Shown here in pieces: positions 1 through 7,866 of a DNA stretch of 64,000 bases. This stretch comes from Caenimonas sedimenti (GTDB lineage: Bacteria > Pseudomonadota > Gammaproteobacteria > Burkholderiales > Burkholderiaceae_C), in NCBI RefSeq assembly GCF_007833165.1, contig NZ_VOBQ01000018.1, forward strand, positions 102,571-166,570, written 5' to 3'. The translations under genes were made by a program, and so were the position numbers. The notes beneath the pieces were generated by a model. That model ran no database searches, had not been told where the DNA came from, and saw only the letters and a list, made by a program, of their open reading frames with translations. Numbering within the stretch: position 1 is the first letter of the stretch; every line of letters starts with the position of its first letter.

Positions 1-1922
1 CCGGCTGCAAGGAGGACGGCCTGCGCCCGAACATGGTGGAGGTGAAGTCGGAGGAAGACCGGCGCAAGGTCGAGATCTACCAGCTCTACGAGGAGCAGTG
101 CCAGCGTGAGGGCGTGGTGGACTTCGCCGAGCTGATGCTGCGCGCTTACGAGGTGCTGCGCGACAACGACCCGATCCGCGAGCACTACCAGCGGCGCTTT
201 CATCACATCCTGATCGACGAGTTCCAGGACACGAACAAGCTGCAGTACGCGTGGATCAAGATGTTCGCCGGCCCGGGGAACAGCGTCTTCGCCGTCGGCG
301 ACGACGACCAGAGCATCTACGCCTTTCGCGGGGCGCGCGTGGGCAACATGGCCGACTTCGTGCGCGAGTTCTCGGTGCGGCACCAGATCAAGCTGGAGCA
401 GAACTATCGCAGCTACAGCAACATCCTCGACTCCGCCAACCAGCTGATCTCGAACAACAAGACGCGCCTGGGCAAGAACCTGCGCACCGACCAGGGCGCC
501 GGTGAACCGGTGCGCATCTACGAAGCGCCGACCGACATGGCCGAGGCGCAGTGGATGGTGGAGGAGATCCGCCACGTGGTGCGCGGCGGCGGGCCCGACG
601 AAGGCGTGTCCCGCAACGAAGTGGCCGTGCTCTATCGCAGCAACGCCCAGAGCCGGGTGATCGAGACGGCGCTGTTCAACGCCGCGGTGCCGTACCGCGT
701 CTACGGCGGCCTGCGCTTCTTCGAACGGGCCGAGATCAAGCACGCGTTGTCGTACCTGCGGCTGCTGGAGAACCCGAACGACGACACCAGCTTCATCCGC
801 GTCGTCAACTTTCCGGCGCGCGGCATCGGCGCGCGATCGGTCGAGCAGCTGCAGGATGCGGCGCGTACCGTCGGCTGTTCGCTGCACGATGCGGTGACGG
901 CCACCACCGGCAAGGCCGGCGCGAACCTGGCCGCCTTCGTGGCGAAGATCGACACCATGCGCGCCCAGACCGAAGGCCTGACCCTGCGCGAGATCATGGA
1001 AGTGATGCTGCAGCAAAGCGGCCTGCTCGATCACTACAAGGCCGAGCGCGACGGCGCCGACCGCGTCGAGAACCTCGAAGAACTGGTGAACGCGGCGGAG
1101 AGCTTCGTCACGCAGGAAGGTTTCGGCCGTGATGCCGTGGCCCTGCCCGTGGACGAACTGGGCGGCGGGGCGATCCTGCGCCAGTCACCGGCGAGCCAGG
1201 GGCTGGACCCGAGCCTGCCGGAGGTGCACGAGCCGGCGCCGGACTACGTGCCGCCGGATGCCGAGACGGGGGAAACACTGTCGCCGCTGGCGGCCTTCCT
1301 GACCCATGCCGCGCTCGAATCCGGCGACAACCAGGCGAACGCCGGCCAGGAAGCCGTGCAGCTCATGACCGTCCATTCCGCCAAAGGACTGGAGTTCGAC
1401 TGCGTCTTCGTCACCGGACTGGAGGAGGGCCTGTTCCCGAGCGAACGCTCGATGTCCGACTACGAAGGCCTGGAGGAAGAGCGGCGCCTGATGTACGTGG
1501 CGATCACGCGCGCGCGCAAGCGCCTCTACCTGAGCTACTCGCAGACGCGCCTGCTGCACGGGCAGACCCGCTACAACGTCAAGAGCCGCTTCTTCGAGGA
1601 GCTGCCGGAGCACGCGGTGAAGTGGCTGACGCCGAAGAACCAGAACTTCGGCGGCTCCGCGTTCGGCTATGGCATGGGCTACCCCTCGACCCGCGGCGGC
1701 TACCAGCGCGAATCCATCGCCAGCCCGCCCGTGCCCGTGCAGAAGGCCGAGCCTACCCACGGTTTGCGGCAGGGCATGAAGGTCTTCCACACGAAGTTCG
1801 GCGAAGGCACCGTGCTGACGCTCGAAGGGCAGGGCCTGGACGCGCGCGCGCACATCCAGTTTCCGCGGCATGGCGCCAAGTGGCTGGCGCTCTCGGTGGC
1901 GAAGCTGACGCCGGTGAACTGA
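1..1922 (+). CDS. uvrD: DNA helicase II UvrD/PcrA, 3' part (5' end outside window)
   Basis: Superfamily 1A 3'-5' helicase that unwinds DNA in excision and mismatch repair. The reading frame is open from base 3, so the gene begins upstream and the Walker A segment is not visible. Seen in order: the Walker B motif (LIDEFQDTNKLQ), the motif GDDDQSIYAFRGA, a 2B-type region, motif V (TVHSAKGLEFD) and motif VI (EERRLMYVAITRARKR). The C-terminus (FHTKFGEGTVLTLEGQG...) matches the small Tudor-like domain of UvrD/PcrA that contacts RNA polymerase. An internal ATG at 33 is not the true start because conserved sequence continues before it. A second UvrD-like helicase lies at 53995-56064. Confidence 0.95.
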   Translation, partial: GCKEDGLRPNMVEVKSEEDRRKVEIYQLYEEQCQREGVVDFAELMLRAYEVLRDNDPIREHYQRRFHHILIDEFQDTNKLQYAWIKMFAGPGNSVFAVGDDDQSIYAFRGARVGNMADFVREFSVRHQIKLEQNYRSYSNILDSANQLISNNKTRLGKNLRTDQGAGEPVRIYEAPTDMAEAQWMVEEIRHVVRGGGPDEGVSRNEVAVLYRSNAQSRVIETALFNAAVPYRVYGGLRFFERAEIKHALSYLRLLENPNDDTSFIRVVNFPARGIGARSVEQLQDAARTVGCSLHDAVTATTGKAGANLAAFVAKIDTMRAQTEGLTLREIMEVMLQQSGLLDHYKAERDGADRVENLEELVNAAESFVTQEGFGRDAVALPVDELGGGAILRQSPASQGLDPSLPEVHEPAPDYVPPDAETGETLSPLAAFLTHAALESGDNQANAGQEAVQLMTVHSAKGLEFDCVFVTGLEEGLFPSERSMSDYEGLEEERRLMYVAITRARKRLYLSYSQTRLLHGQTRYNVKSRFFEELPEHAVKWLTPKNQNFGGSAFGYGMGYPSTRGGYQRESIASPPVPVQKAEPTHGLRQGMKVFHTKFGEGTVLTLEGQGLDARAHIQFPRHGAKWLALSVAKLTPVN

Positions 1923-1940
1923 CGCCGGAGTGGAAAACGC

Positions 1941-2531
1941 CTAGGCGTCTTCCATGTGGAACCACTCTTCTTCAGTCAAGGACTGGATCAGGGCAAACAC
2001 TTCCACCAGCTTCCCCTGCTTCTCCGCCCACTCGAGGTGTTCGCGGAAGCAAAGGCGCTTGCCGAGGGGCGCGACGGCATTCCAGGCGGCTCCGACGATG
2101 GGTGCCGGCGGATGCGGCATGCCGTTGACCACCTGCTTGTTCGGCAGCATGTCGTACAGCTGTTGCCAGCGGCGCGGCCGCGGGCAGACGCGGTTCTTGC
2201 GGCGTGCCTCGACCATCACGAAGTCCAGCGTGACCTTCGGCGCCGCCACGGGCCGCTCGCCGTCCTTGGTGCTCGGCAAGCCCATGGGCTTGGTCGGCGC
2301 ATACGCCGGGTCCTGCGTGGACGGCGCGAACGGAATCCCGACGCCGCCAGGAACGGTGTCCGCGAATTTGCGGTCCTGCTGGTCCTGCAGCTCATTGAAC
2401 ATCGCCCACGCGGAATCGCCCGAGCGTTCGACCACGTCGGGCTTCGGGATCAGGTCACCGGGCTCGTAAGGGAGGTCGAGCGCGGTCCGCGGGCGTTTGG
2501 GGGAGCCTGGTTTCGAGGGTGGTTTGGCCAT
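1941..2531 (-). CDS. conserved hypothetical protein
   Basis: A 196-residue soluble protein of unknown function, convergent with uvrD and ending 18 bp after it. It has a Lys/Pro-rich N-terminus (MAKPPSKPGSPKRP), a middle part with many prolines, and a more folded-looking C-terminal half (residues about 100-196) with Trp and charged residues. No signal peptide or membrane segment is visible. The ATG at 2531 is preferred because a longer version (to 2582) adds 17 low-quality residues; no strong Shine-Dalgarno sequence is seen for either start. Codon usage matches its neighbours. I do not recognise a family. Confidence 0.65.
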   Translation of the reverse strand: MAKPPSKPGSPKRPRTALDLPYEPGDLIPKPDVVERSGDSAWAMFNELQDQQDRKFADTVPGGVGIPFAPSTQDPAYAPTKPMGLPSTKDGERPVAAPKVTLDFVMVEARRKNRVCPRPRRWQQLYDMLPNKQVVNGMPHPPAPIVGAAWNAVAPLGKRLCFREHLEWAEKQGKLVEVFALIQSLTEEEWFHMEDA

Positions 2532-2765
2532 TTGCGAGCGTGAGTTGAACGGACTGTACCGTGGCGGTCCAGTGGCATCCAATCAAAAAACAACGTGAAT
2601 CCATTAGTTCTCTACCGGCTTGGCGACACCATTCTCTGGCCGGCGCCCAACACGATTTTCGCATTGCAGAACCCTGAAGCCGAGCGGAGTTGTGGTCCCT
2701 GTAGCCCCGGCGACTCCTGGCCTCTATGGCAGAGCGGCGAGTTCAGCTAGAGTTTTGGTTCTGAG

Positions 2766-3620
2766 ATGCAGAACGAGGAGTCCAGCCAAATGCCCCCGCA
2801 GTCCGCGACCGCCATCGCCCCCGCCGCCCGCCGCCCCATCAACGCCAAGGCCGACCGCCACTTCGTCACGGCGCTCGCGCGCGGTCTCGACGTTTTGAGC
2901 GCGTACCGCTCGCGCGACCGCATGCTCGGCAACCAGGAGCTCGCGAAGCGCAGCGGCCTGCCCAAGTCCACGATCTCGCGCCTGACGTACACGCTGACGA
3001 AGCTGGGTTACCTGGAGCACGCGCAGGACGCGACCGGCGCCACTGGCTACCGCCTGGGCAGCGCGGTGCTGGCGCTGGGCAGCACCATGCTCGCGCGGAT
3101 GGACATGCGCGCCGTCGCCCGGCCGTTGATGCAGGAGCTGGCCGACCACTCGCAGGCCATGGTGTCCCTCGGCATGCGCGACCGCACGTCGATGATCTAC
3201 GTGGAGAACTGCCGCAGCGAGTCGGCGTTGACGCTCAGCCTCGACGTCGGCTCGCGCATCCCGATCGCCACCACCGCCATGGGACGCGCCTACCTGGCGC
3301 TGTGCAGTGACGGCGAGCGCAACGACCTGCTGCAGAAAGTGCGCGACCGGAATCCCGAGTTGTGGCCACGGATCGACGCGGGCGTCGACCGCGCCCTGGA
3401 AGAGTACCGGCGCCTGGGTTGCTGCACCTCGTTCGGCGAATGGCAGCCGCACGTCAACGCCGTCGCCGTGGCCTTCCGCCCGCCCACGGGGCGCAGCATC
3501 ATGGCCATCAACTGCGGCGGGGCCGGTGTCAATCTTTCGCGCGAGTTCCTGCTGGAGGAAGTGCGGCCGCTGCTCGTGGGCATGGGCGAGCGGCTGCAGC
3601 ACATGGCCGCTGGAACCTGA
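2766..3620 (+). CDS. IclR family transcriptional regulator
   Basis: A 284-residue one-component regulator. After a disordered N-terminus (residues 1-30) comes a winged helix-turn-helix (about 33-95; LAKRSGLPKSTISRLTYTLT is the recognition region), then the IclR effector domain (about 105-280) with the usual GSRIPIATTAMGRAYLA segment. IclR proteins bind DNA as dimers or tetramers, and a small aromatic or organic acid usually sets their activity. The ligand cannot be deduced because no catabolic operon is adjacent. The gene stands alone between a convergent-side hypothetical gene and a TPR protein, so its targets are probably elsewhere. Confidence 0.9.
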   Translation: MQNEESSQMPPQSATAIAPAARRPINAKADRHFVTALARGLDVLSAYRSRDRMLGNQELAKRSGLPKSTISRLTYTLTKLGYLEHAQDATGATGYRLGSAVLALGSTMLARMDMRAVARPLMQELADHSQAMVSLGMRDRTSMIYVENCRSESALTLSLDVGSRIPIATTAMGRAYLALCSDGERNDLLQKVRDRNPELWPRIDAGVDRALEEYRRLGCCTSFGEWQPHVNAVAVAFRPPTGRSIMAINCGGAGVNLSREFLLEEVRPLLVGMGERLQHMAAGT

Positions 3621-3771
3621 AAAGCGTGACTTAGTTGCGATGCGGGCGGCTGGTTTGCATCCAATGCGATCTGGCGGCCGTTTGTGATTGCAGGCCGATC
3701 CCGTTGACGCGCGCAGCCGCCGCTTCCACACTCGGTCCCAACCTCAACCTCGCATCGCAAGGAGAAGACCC

Positions 3772-4245
3772 ATGAGAAAGCAGCTTCTGGCCCTGGCCCT
3801 GATCGCCGCCGGCTGTGCCGCCCAGGCGGCCGACACCCCCGGCAGCAACCCGAATGTCCCGCAGGTCACTTCGGCCGACCGCATGGCCAACGCGCGCAAG
3901 GCGCTCGCCGCGAAGGACTTCGGCACCGCCCAGCGCGAGCTGAACGTGGTGGTGCGTGAAGAACCGCGGAACGCCGACGCGCACAACCTCATGGGCTACA
4001 GCTACCGCAAGCGCTCCAGCCCGGACATCACCAAGGCCTTCGAGCATTACTACATCGCGCTCCGGCTCGACCCGCGCCACAAGGGCGCGCACGAGTACAT
4101 CGGCCAGGCCTACCTGATGGAGAAGCGCCCCGCGCAGGCGGAGCAGCACCTGGCGGAGCTGGAGAAGATCTGCGGCAACAAGGAGTGCCCGGAGTACCAG
4201 GAGCTCGCGAAGGCGATCGGGGAGTTCAAGGCGGCGGCGAAGTAG
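3772..4245 (+). CDS. periplasmic TPR-repeat protein
   Basis: A 157-residue exported protein. Residues 1-22 form a signal peptide ending AQAA-D, followed by two to three tetratricopeptide-type helical hairpins (about 37-140; for example DAHNLMGYSYRK and GAHEYIGQAYLMEK). Two cysteines (C-GNKE-C) near residues 135-140 could form a disulphide in the periplasm. The ATG at 3772 is chosen because AAGGAG lies 7 nt upstream and the signal peptide begins there; a longer in-frame version starts at 3688 but lacks both. TPR folds mediate protein contacts; the partner is unknown. Its 3' end is next to a palindromic repeat. Confidence 0.8.
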   Translation: MRKQLLALALIAAGCAAQAADTPGSNPNVPQVTSADRMANARKALAAKDFGTAQRELNVVVREEPRNADAHNLMGYSYRKRSSPDITKAFEHYYIALRLDPRHKGAHEYIGQAYLMEKRPAQAEQHLAELEKICGNKECPEYQELAKAIGEFKAAAK

Positions 4246-4252
4246 GGGCCTT

Positions 4253-4334
4253 CGTCATTCCCGCGAAGCGGGAATCCAGGGCTCCCTTCTTTTCTCATCC
4301 TCGCTGGCAAAGCCGCGCCCGGGCGGGCTGCGCC
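4253..4334 (+). repeat. left arm of long inverted repeat (REP-like palindrome plus extension)
   Basis: Begins with the palindrome CGTCATTCCCGCGAAGCGGG, then a pyrimidine-rich stretch, then GGCAAAGCCGCGCCCGGGCG. The same roughly 82-bp string occurs in reverse orientation at 4741-4823, differing mainly in the middle stretch. The two arms enclose about 400 bp that includes one small gene. A third, shorter copy of the palindrome is at 52470. Confidence 0.8.
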
Positions 4335-4442
4335 GCGCTAGGCAAGGCGGCCTCCGCTTCGCTGCGGCTTCCCTGCAGAACTCGCCCCTGCGCCGCTGCG
4401 TTCAGACAGCGGCCGCGAGTCAGAGCACGATGGCCGGCGTGG

Positions 4443-4715
4443 TCACGCCCAGTTGTCCCAATACCTCCAGCCGTCTCGCTCTTCCGGATTTGCGTCATCT
4501 TCGGTCTGGTACACGCGCGCGATCTGGTCAGACCCAAAAGGAGGGGAATCGAAACCTCGCAGGGCCACGATTGCAGATGAATTCGAGATGAGCGCTCTCG
4601 GAAACACGCGACCGTCCTTGAGTTCCACTGTGGCCTGTGCTCCACCATTGGCGAACTCAAGAAACTGTGAGGCTACGGTCTTCAACGCCTCCGGCAAGAC
4701 GCAGCGGTAGTTCAT
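4443..4715 (-). CDS. small hypothetical protein inside an inverted-repeat unit
   Basis: A 90-residue protein, acidic overall, with an ordered-looking N-terminal half (ATVELKDGRVFPRALISNSS suggests beta strands) and a C-terminal stretch rich in Asp, Glu and Trp (DGWRYWDNWA). There is no signal peptide and I recognise no family. No clear ribosome binding site precedes the ATG at 4715. It is the only plausible gene between the inverted repeats at 4253-4334 and 4741-4823, which suggests it moved as part of that unit. It could also be an old resident gene flanked by two independent repeat insertions. Confidence 0.55.
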   Translation of the reverse strand: MNYRCVLPEALKTVASQFLEFANGGAQATVELKDGRVFPRALISNSSAIVALRGFDSPPFGSDQIARVYQTEDDANPEERDGWRYWDNWA

Positions 4716-4740
4716 GCCAAATAAGTGGAGTTAACCGATC

Positions 4741-4823
4741 GGGCAGTCCGCCCGGGCGCGGCTTTGCCCGCGACGATGCAGAGAGACGGAAAGCCCTGGA
4801 TTCCCGCCCCCGCGGGAATGACG
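4741..4823 (-). repeat. right arm of long inverted repeat
   Basis: Reverse-complement partner of 4253-4334. Read on the minus strand it starts CGTCATTCCCGCGGGGGCGG and ends with GGCAAAGCCGCGCCCGGGCG. The outer 30 bp and inner 25 bp are nearly identical between arms, while the central part has diverged. It ends 7 bp before the stop codon of the FecR gene and may also serve as its terminator. Confidence 0.8.
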
Positions 4824-4830
4824 GGATGAG

Positions 4831-5661
4831 TTACCGATACGCCCCAGTCGGCGACGCCCCATAACCACCGCCACTGCTCGCAGGCGCCGCACCAGCCGCA
4901 GGAGCCCCCCCCGCTGCCGGCTTGGCCGCCCCATAGCCGCTGCCACCACCCGCATCCGAAGCCTTCTGCCCCTTGCGCCCCGTGATCTGCCAGGCCGTGC
5001 GCTGGTCCACCAGCTGTGCCAGCATCTCCAGCTCTTCGTCGGTGTGGTTGATCGGGGGGGCCGCGGTCAGCAGTTTGCCGTCCTTGGGTTGCGCTTCGCC
5101 CCAGTACGACTGGTGGTATTCCGCGCGCGACAGGTCGCGTTCGCGGCCGGCCGAGACGTCGACCACCCCATAGCAGTTGCAGAAGTAGCTGCGTGAGTCC
5201 TGCTCCGGAAACACTTCGGTGTAGACGCCCGTGCCGCGGATGCCGGCGGTCAGCGTGGGCGTGATGATCTGGCGGCTGGTGCCCCGGCCCCAGACGCTGG
5301 CCACGGCGCCGGTGACCATCCGCAGCACGCTCACCGTGTTCAGCGTTTCGCCGCGTTCCACCGTGATGCGCGAGTTCTGCCGCACCAGGAAGGACGCATT
5401 GCCGACGACGAACACCAGGTTCGAACCCGGGCCGGTCTCGATGCGGTCGCCGGTCTGGATGACGGAGGCGGCGCGCAGGGGCTGGCCGTTCAGTTGTGCG
5501 TCGCCCTTCAGTTCGACGATGTTGCTGCGCTGCTGCGCGAGGGCCGCGCCGAAGCCGCCCATCGCCACGAAGGCGGCCGCGCCCTGCAGGAAGCTGCGCC
5601 GGCGGAACCAGAAGACTTCCTCCTCGGTGCGTCCCTGAAGCATGTGTCGTTCATTGCTCAC
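4831..5661 (-). CDS. exported FecR-domain protein
   Basis: A 276-residue envelope protein. The N-terminus carries a twin-arginine-like signal (FRRRSFLQGAAAF, residues 19-31) ending near AALAQ. A FecR domain follows (about 45-150: strands such as VIQTGDRIETGPGSNLVFVV and the motif TAGIRGTGVY). The C-terminal 50 residues are Gly/Ala/Ser-rich and probably disordered. The GTG start at 5661 is supported by AGGAG 7 nt upstream and overlaps the stop of the preceding membrane protein gene by 4 nt (GTGA), so the two are translated together. FecR domains act in anti-sigma signalling, but here there is no sigma factor or membrane helix, so the role is open. A second FecR gene is at 62833. Confidence 0.85.
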   Translation of the reverse strand: MSNERHMLQGRTEEEVFWFRRRSFLQGAAAFVAMGGFGAALAQQRSNIVELKGDAQLNGQPLRAASVIQTGDRIETGPGSNLVFVVGNASFLVRQNSRITVERGETLNTVSVLRMVTGAVASVWGRGTSRQIITPTLTAGIRGTGVYTEVFPEQDSRSYFCNCYGVVDVSAGRERDLSRAEYHQSYWGEAQPKDGKLLTAAPPINHTDEELEMLAQLVDQRTAWQITGRKGQKASDAGGGSGYGAAKPAAGGAPAAGAAPASSGGGYGASPTGAYR

Positions 5662-6449
5662 GTCGTCTCTCCTGCGGGCGGGCCCGGTTCATCGTTGTCG
5701 TCGGTTGCGAGGAAGCTGTCACGGAAGGTGAAATACATGGAGGTGGAGAACATCGCCACCAGCAGCAGCACGGTCGGCATCATCACGCTGCGCGCCACGG
5801 CCAGGCCGCCGAACATGAGGCCGATCGAGCTCAGCACGAACCCCACGCCCAGGAACAGCCCGAGCCAGGTGATGCCGTAGATCAGCAGCGCGCCGAAGTT
5901 GCGGAAGCACGCCACGGCGCTGAAGAACAGGCTCTTGACCGGCGGCACGCCATGCCAGTGCACCAGCGCCGGCGCATGCCAGAACACCAGCAGCAGCGGT
6001 GTGTGGAGCGCGAGGATGAACAGCGTGCGGCCGTCGATCTGCGGCGTGGCCTCCGCGCCCGCGGCTGGAGGGGCGGGCACCGGCCCGGCTCCTACCAGCA
6101 AGCTGCCGATCAAGGTGGCCAGCAGCGAACCACCGGTGTACAGCAAGCCCAGCACCAGCATGGCGCGGGCCTGCTGGCGCCCCGCCCGAAACGCGCTGAT
6201 CAGGACCGAGGGCATCGGGAAGCGTCCCTTGGCGGCCTCGGCGGTGGCCGCCATCAGGCCCAGCGTCGCCGCGGGCACCAGCATGCCGGCCAGCAAAGGC
6301 CCGAGCACGGGCACCTGCGACACCACGAGCACGGCGGCCATGTACATGAAGAACAGGCCGGCCAGCGCGAGCGGCTGCTTGAGGAAGGTCTGGACGCCGG
6401 ATTTGACCCATTGGATGCCGGTGCGAGCCGGGACGATGTTGAGTTTCAC
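5658..6449 (-). CDS. BPSS1780-family integral membrane protein
   Basis: A 263-residue inner-membrane protein with about six hydrophobic segments and no catalytic motif. The N-terminal sequence KLNIVPARTGIQWVKSG is typical of the BPSS1780 family (a betaproteobacterial family of unknown function). A GTG at 6449 is taken as the start because family similarity begins there; the frame stays open to a GTG at 6566, but the extra 39 residues are Arg/Pro-rich and unlike the family. A Shine-Dalgarno sequence is not obvious. The 4-nt overlap with the FecR gene downstream suggests an operon. Confidence 0.8.
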   Translation of the reverse strand: MKLNIVPARTGIQWVKSGVQTFLKQPLALAGLFFMYMAAVLVVSQVPVLGPLLAGMLVPAATLGLMAATAEAAKGRFPMPSVLISAFRAGRQQARAMLVLGLLYTGGSLLATLIGSLLVGAGPVPAPPAAGAEATPQIDGRTLFILALHTPLLLVFWHAPALVHWHGVPPVKSLFFSAVACFRNFGALLIYGITWLGLFLGVGFVLSSIGLMFGGLAVARSVMMPTVLLLVAMFSTSMYFTFRDSFLATDDNDEPGPPAGETT

Positions 6450-6531
6450 AAACAGATACGCAGCATGGGTCGGTTTTGGAGGCGCCTTCTGACGACGGCG
6501 GGGCGGATCAGTGGGTGTCCGCGTGACAAAT

Positions 6532-7509
6532 TTAACGCAACGCGGGCAAGCTGACGGCCGGCGCACGCACCCGCTGGCGCAGGACGCGCTCGAAATGGGC
6601 GGGGTCGTGGGCCTGCAGGAGGGCCGCCTCGCGCGGCAGGTGGAAGTCCCAGAGGCGCGAAATCCAGAAGCGCAAGGCGCCTGCGCGCAGCATGGCGGGC
6701 AGCAGCTGGCGCTCGGCGGCGGCCAGCGGGCGCACGCCGGCGTAGGCGCGCAGGAAGGCGTCGGCGCGGTCGGGCACGTGCGCGCCGGTGGGCAGGTCGA
6801 CGCACCAGTCGTTCAGGCACACCGCGATGTCGAACAGCCAGGTGTCGGTGCCGGCGAAATAGAAGTCGAAGAAGCCGGTGAGCTCCCCGGCTTCGAACAT
6901 CACGTTGTCCCGGAACAGGTCGGCATGCACGGGGCCGGTGGGCAGTGCCGCATGAGCGGAACTGCCGGCCACATGGTTCTGGAAAGCCAGTTCCCCGCGC
7001 AGCAGCTGCGCCTGCGATTCATTCACGTGGGGCAGCACCACGGGGACCGTCTCGTTCCACCACGGGAGGCCGCGCAGGTTCGGCTGGCGGCGGTCGTAGT
7101 CGCGGCCGGCCAGGTGCATGCGAGCCAGCATGGCGCCGACGGCGGCGCAATGCGAGGCGAGCGGCGCGAGTTCGCTCTTGCCGCGCAGCTTGTTCACCAC
7201 GGCGGCGGGCTTGCCGCAGACCGTGTGCAGGATGTCGCCGTTCGCGTCGGGCTGCGGGTCGGGCACCGGGATGCCGCGCTGCGCCAGGTGCTTCATCAGG
7301 TGCAGGTAGAACGGCAGCTGTTCCGGCCCGAGACGCTCGAACAGCGTGAGCACGTACTCGTGCGGCGTGCCGTCGCGCTCGGTGGTGGCGAAGTAGTTGG
7401 TGTTCTCGATGCCGCCCTGGATGCCGCGCAGCTCGCGCAGCTCACCCAGTTTCAGCGTGTGCAGCAGCGCACGCGCCTCGTCTTCGGAGACCTCGGTGAA
7501 GACGGCCAT
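6532..7509 (-). CDS. thrB: homoserine kinase
   Basis: Phosphorylates L-homoserine in threonine biosynthesis. The 325-residue protein belongs to the aminoglycoside-phosphotransferase-like ThrB type found in beta- and alphaproteobacteria, not the GHMP type of E. coli. Seen: N-lobe GGIENTNYFATT, the catalytic loop PVHADLFRDNVMF (Asp and Asn of the HxDLxxxN motif) and the metal-binding GFFDFYFAGTDTWLFDIA. The ATG at 7509 overlaps the stop of the DUF2782 gene by one base (TGATG), so translation is probably coupled. A much longer open frame continues upstream antisense to polA but is not coding. Confidence 0.93.
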   Translation of the reverse strand: MAVFTEVSEDEARALLHTLKLGELRELRGIQGGIENTNYFATTERDGTPHEYVLTLFERLGPEQLPFYLHLMKHLAQRGIPVPDPQPDANGDILHTVCGKPAAVVNKLRGKSELAPLASHCAAVGAMLARMHLAGRDYDRRQPNLRGLPWWNETVPVVLPHVNESQAQLLRGELAFQNHVAGSSAHAALPTGPVHADLFRDNVMFEAGELTGFFDFYFAGTDTWLFDIAVCLNDWCVDLPTGAHVPDRADAFLRAYAGVRPLAAAERQLLPAMLRAGALRFWISRLWDFHLPREAALLQAHDPAHFERVLRQRVRAPAVSLPALR

Positions 7510-7832
7510 CAGAAGTTGAGCACGTTCCAGACGCGCTGGCGGCCGCCACTGCCGGACAGGCCTTCCCGGCCGTCGCCCGGACGGTTGCGCGCGAGGTCGT
7601 TCGGTTGCATCTCGTAGGCGGGCAGGGCGCCGCGCGGCTGCACCGTGACGCTCTGCGTCTGGCCGCCGACCCGGACCTCTTCCACGCGGCTGCCTTCGTC
7701 CTCGATGACGATCCGTTCGATCTTCTGGTTGAGGCGGGGATCGGCCGGCGCGGACTCCTGCACCAGCGCGGCCTGCGCCAGGGCGCCGCCGGCGGCAACA
7801 ACCGATGTCAGGAGCAGCAGGGTGGAGCGCAT
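7509..7832 (-). CDS. DUF2782 exported protein
   Basis: A 107-residue protein with a signal peptide (residues 1-19, ending GALAQA) and a domain matching DUF2782: IERIVIEDEGSRVEEVRVGG followed by a conserved C-terminus VWNVLNF. The function is unknown; the family is common next to polA and thrB in Burkholderiales. The ATG at 7832 begins the signal peptide, so the upstream extension to 7907, which would run into polA, is rejected. It is divergent from polA with a 34-bp gap and translationally coupled to thrB. Confidence 0.85.
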   Translation of the reverse strand: MRSTLLLLTSVVAAGGALAQAALVQESAPADPRLNQKIERIVIEDEGSRVEEVRVGGQTQSVTVQPRGALPAYEMQPNDLARNRPGDGREGLSGSGGRQRVWNVLNF

Positions 7833-7866
7833 GGCTGGATTGTAGGGCGCAGGCACAATCCCGGCC

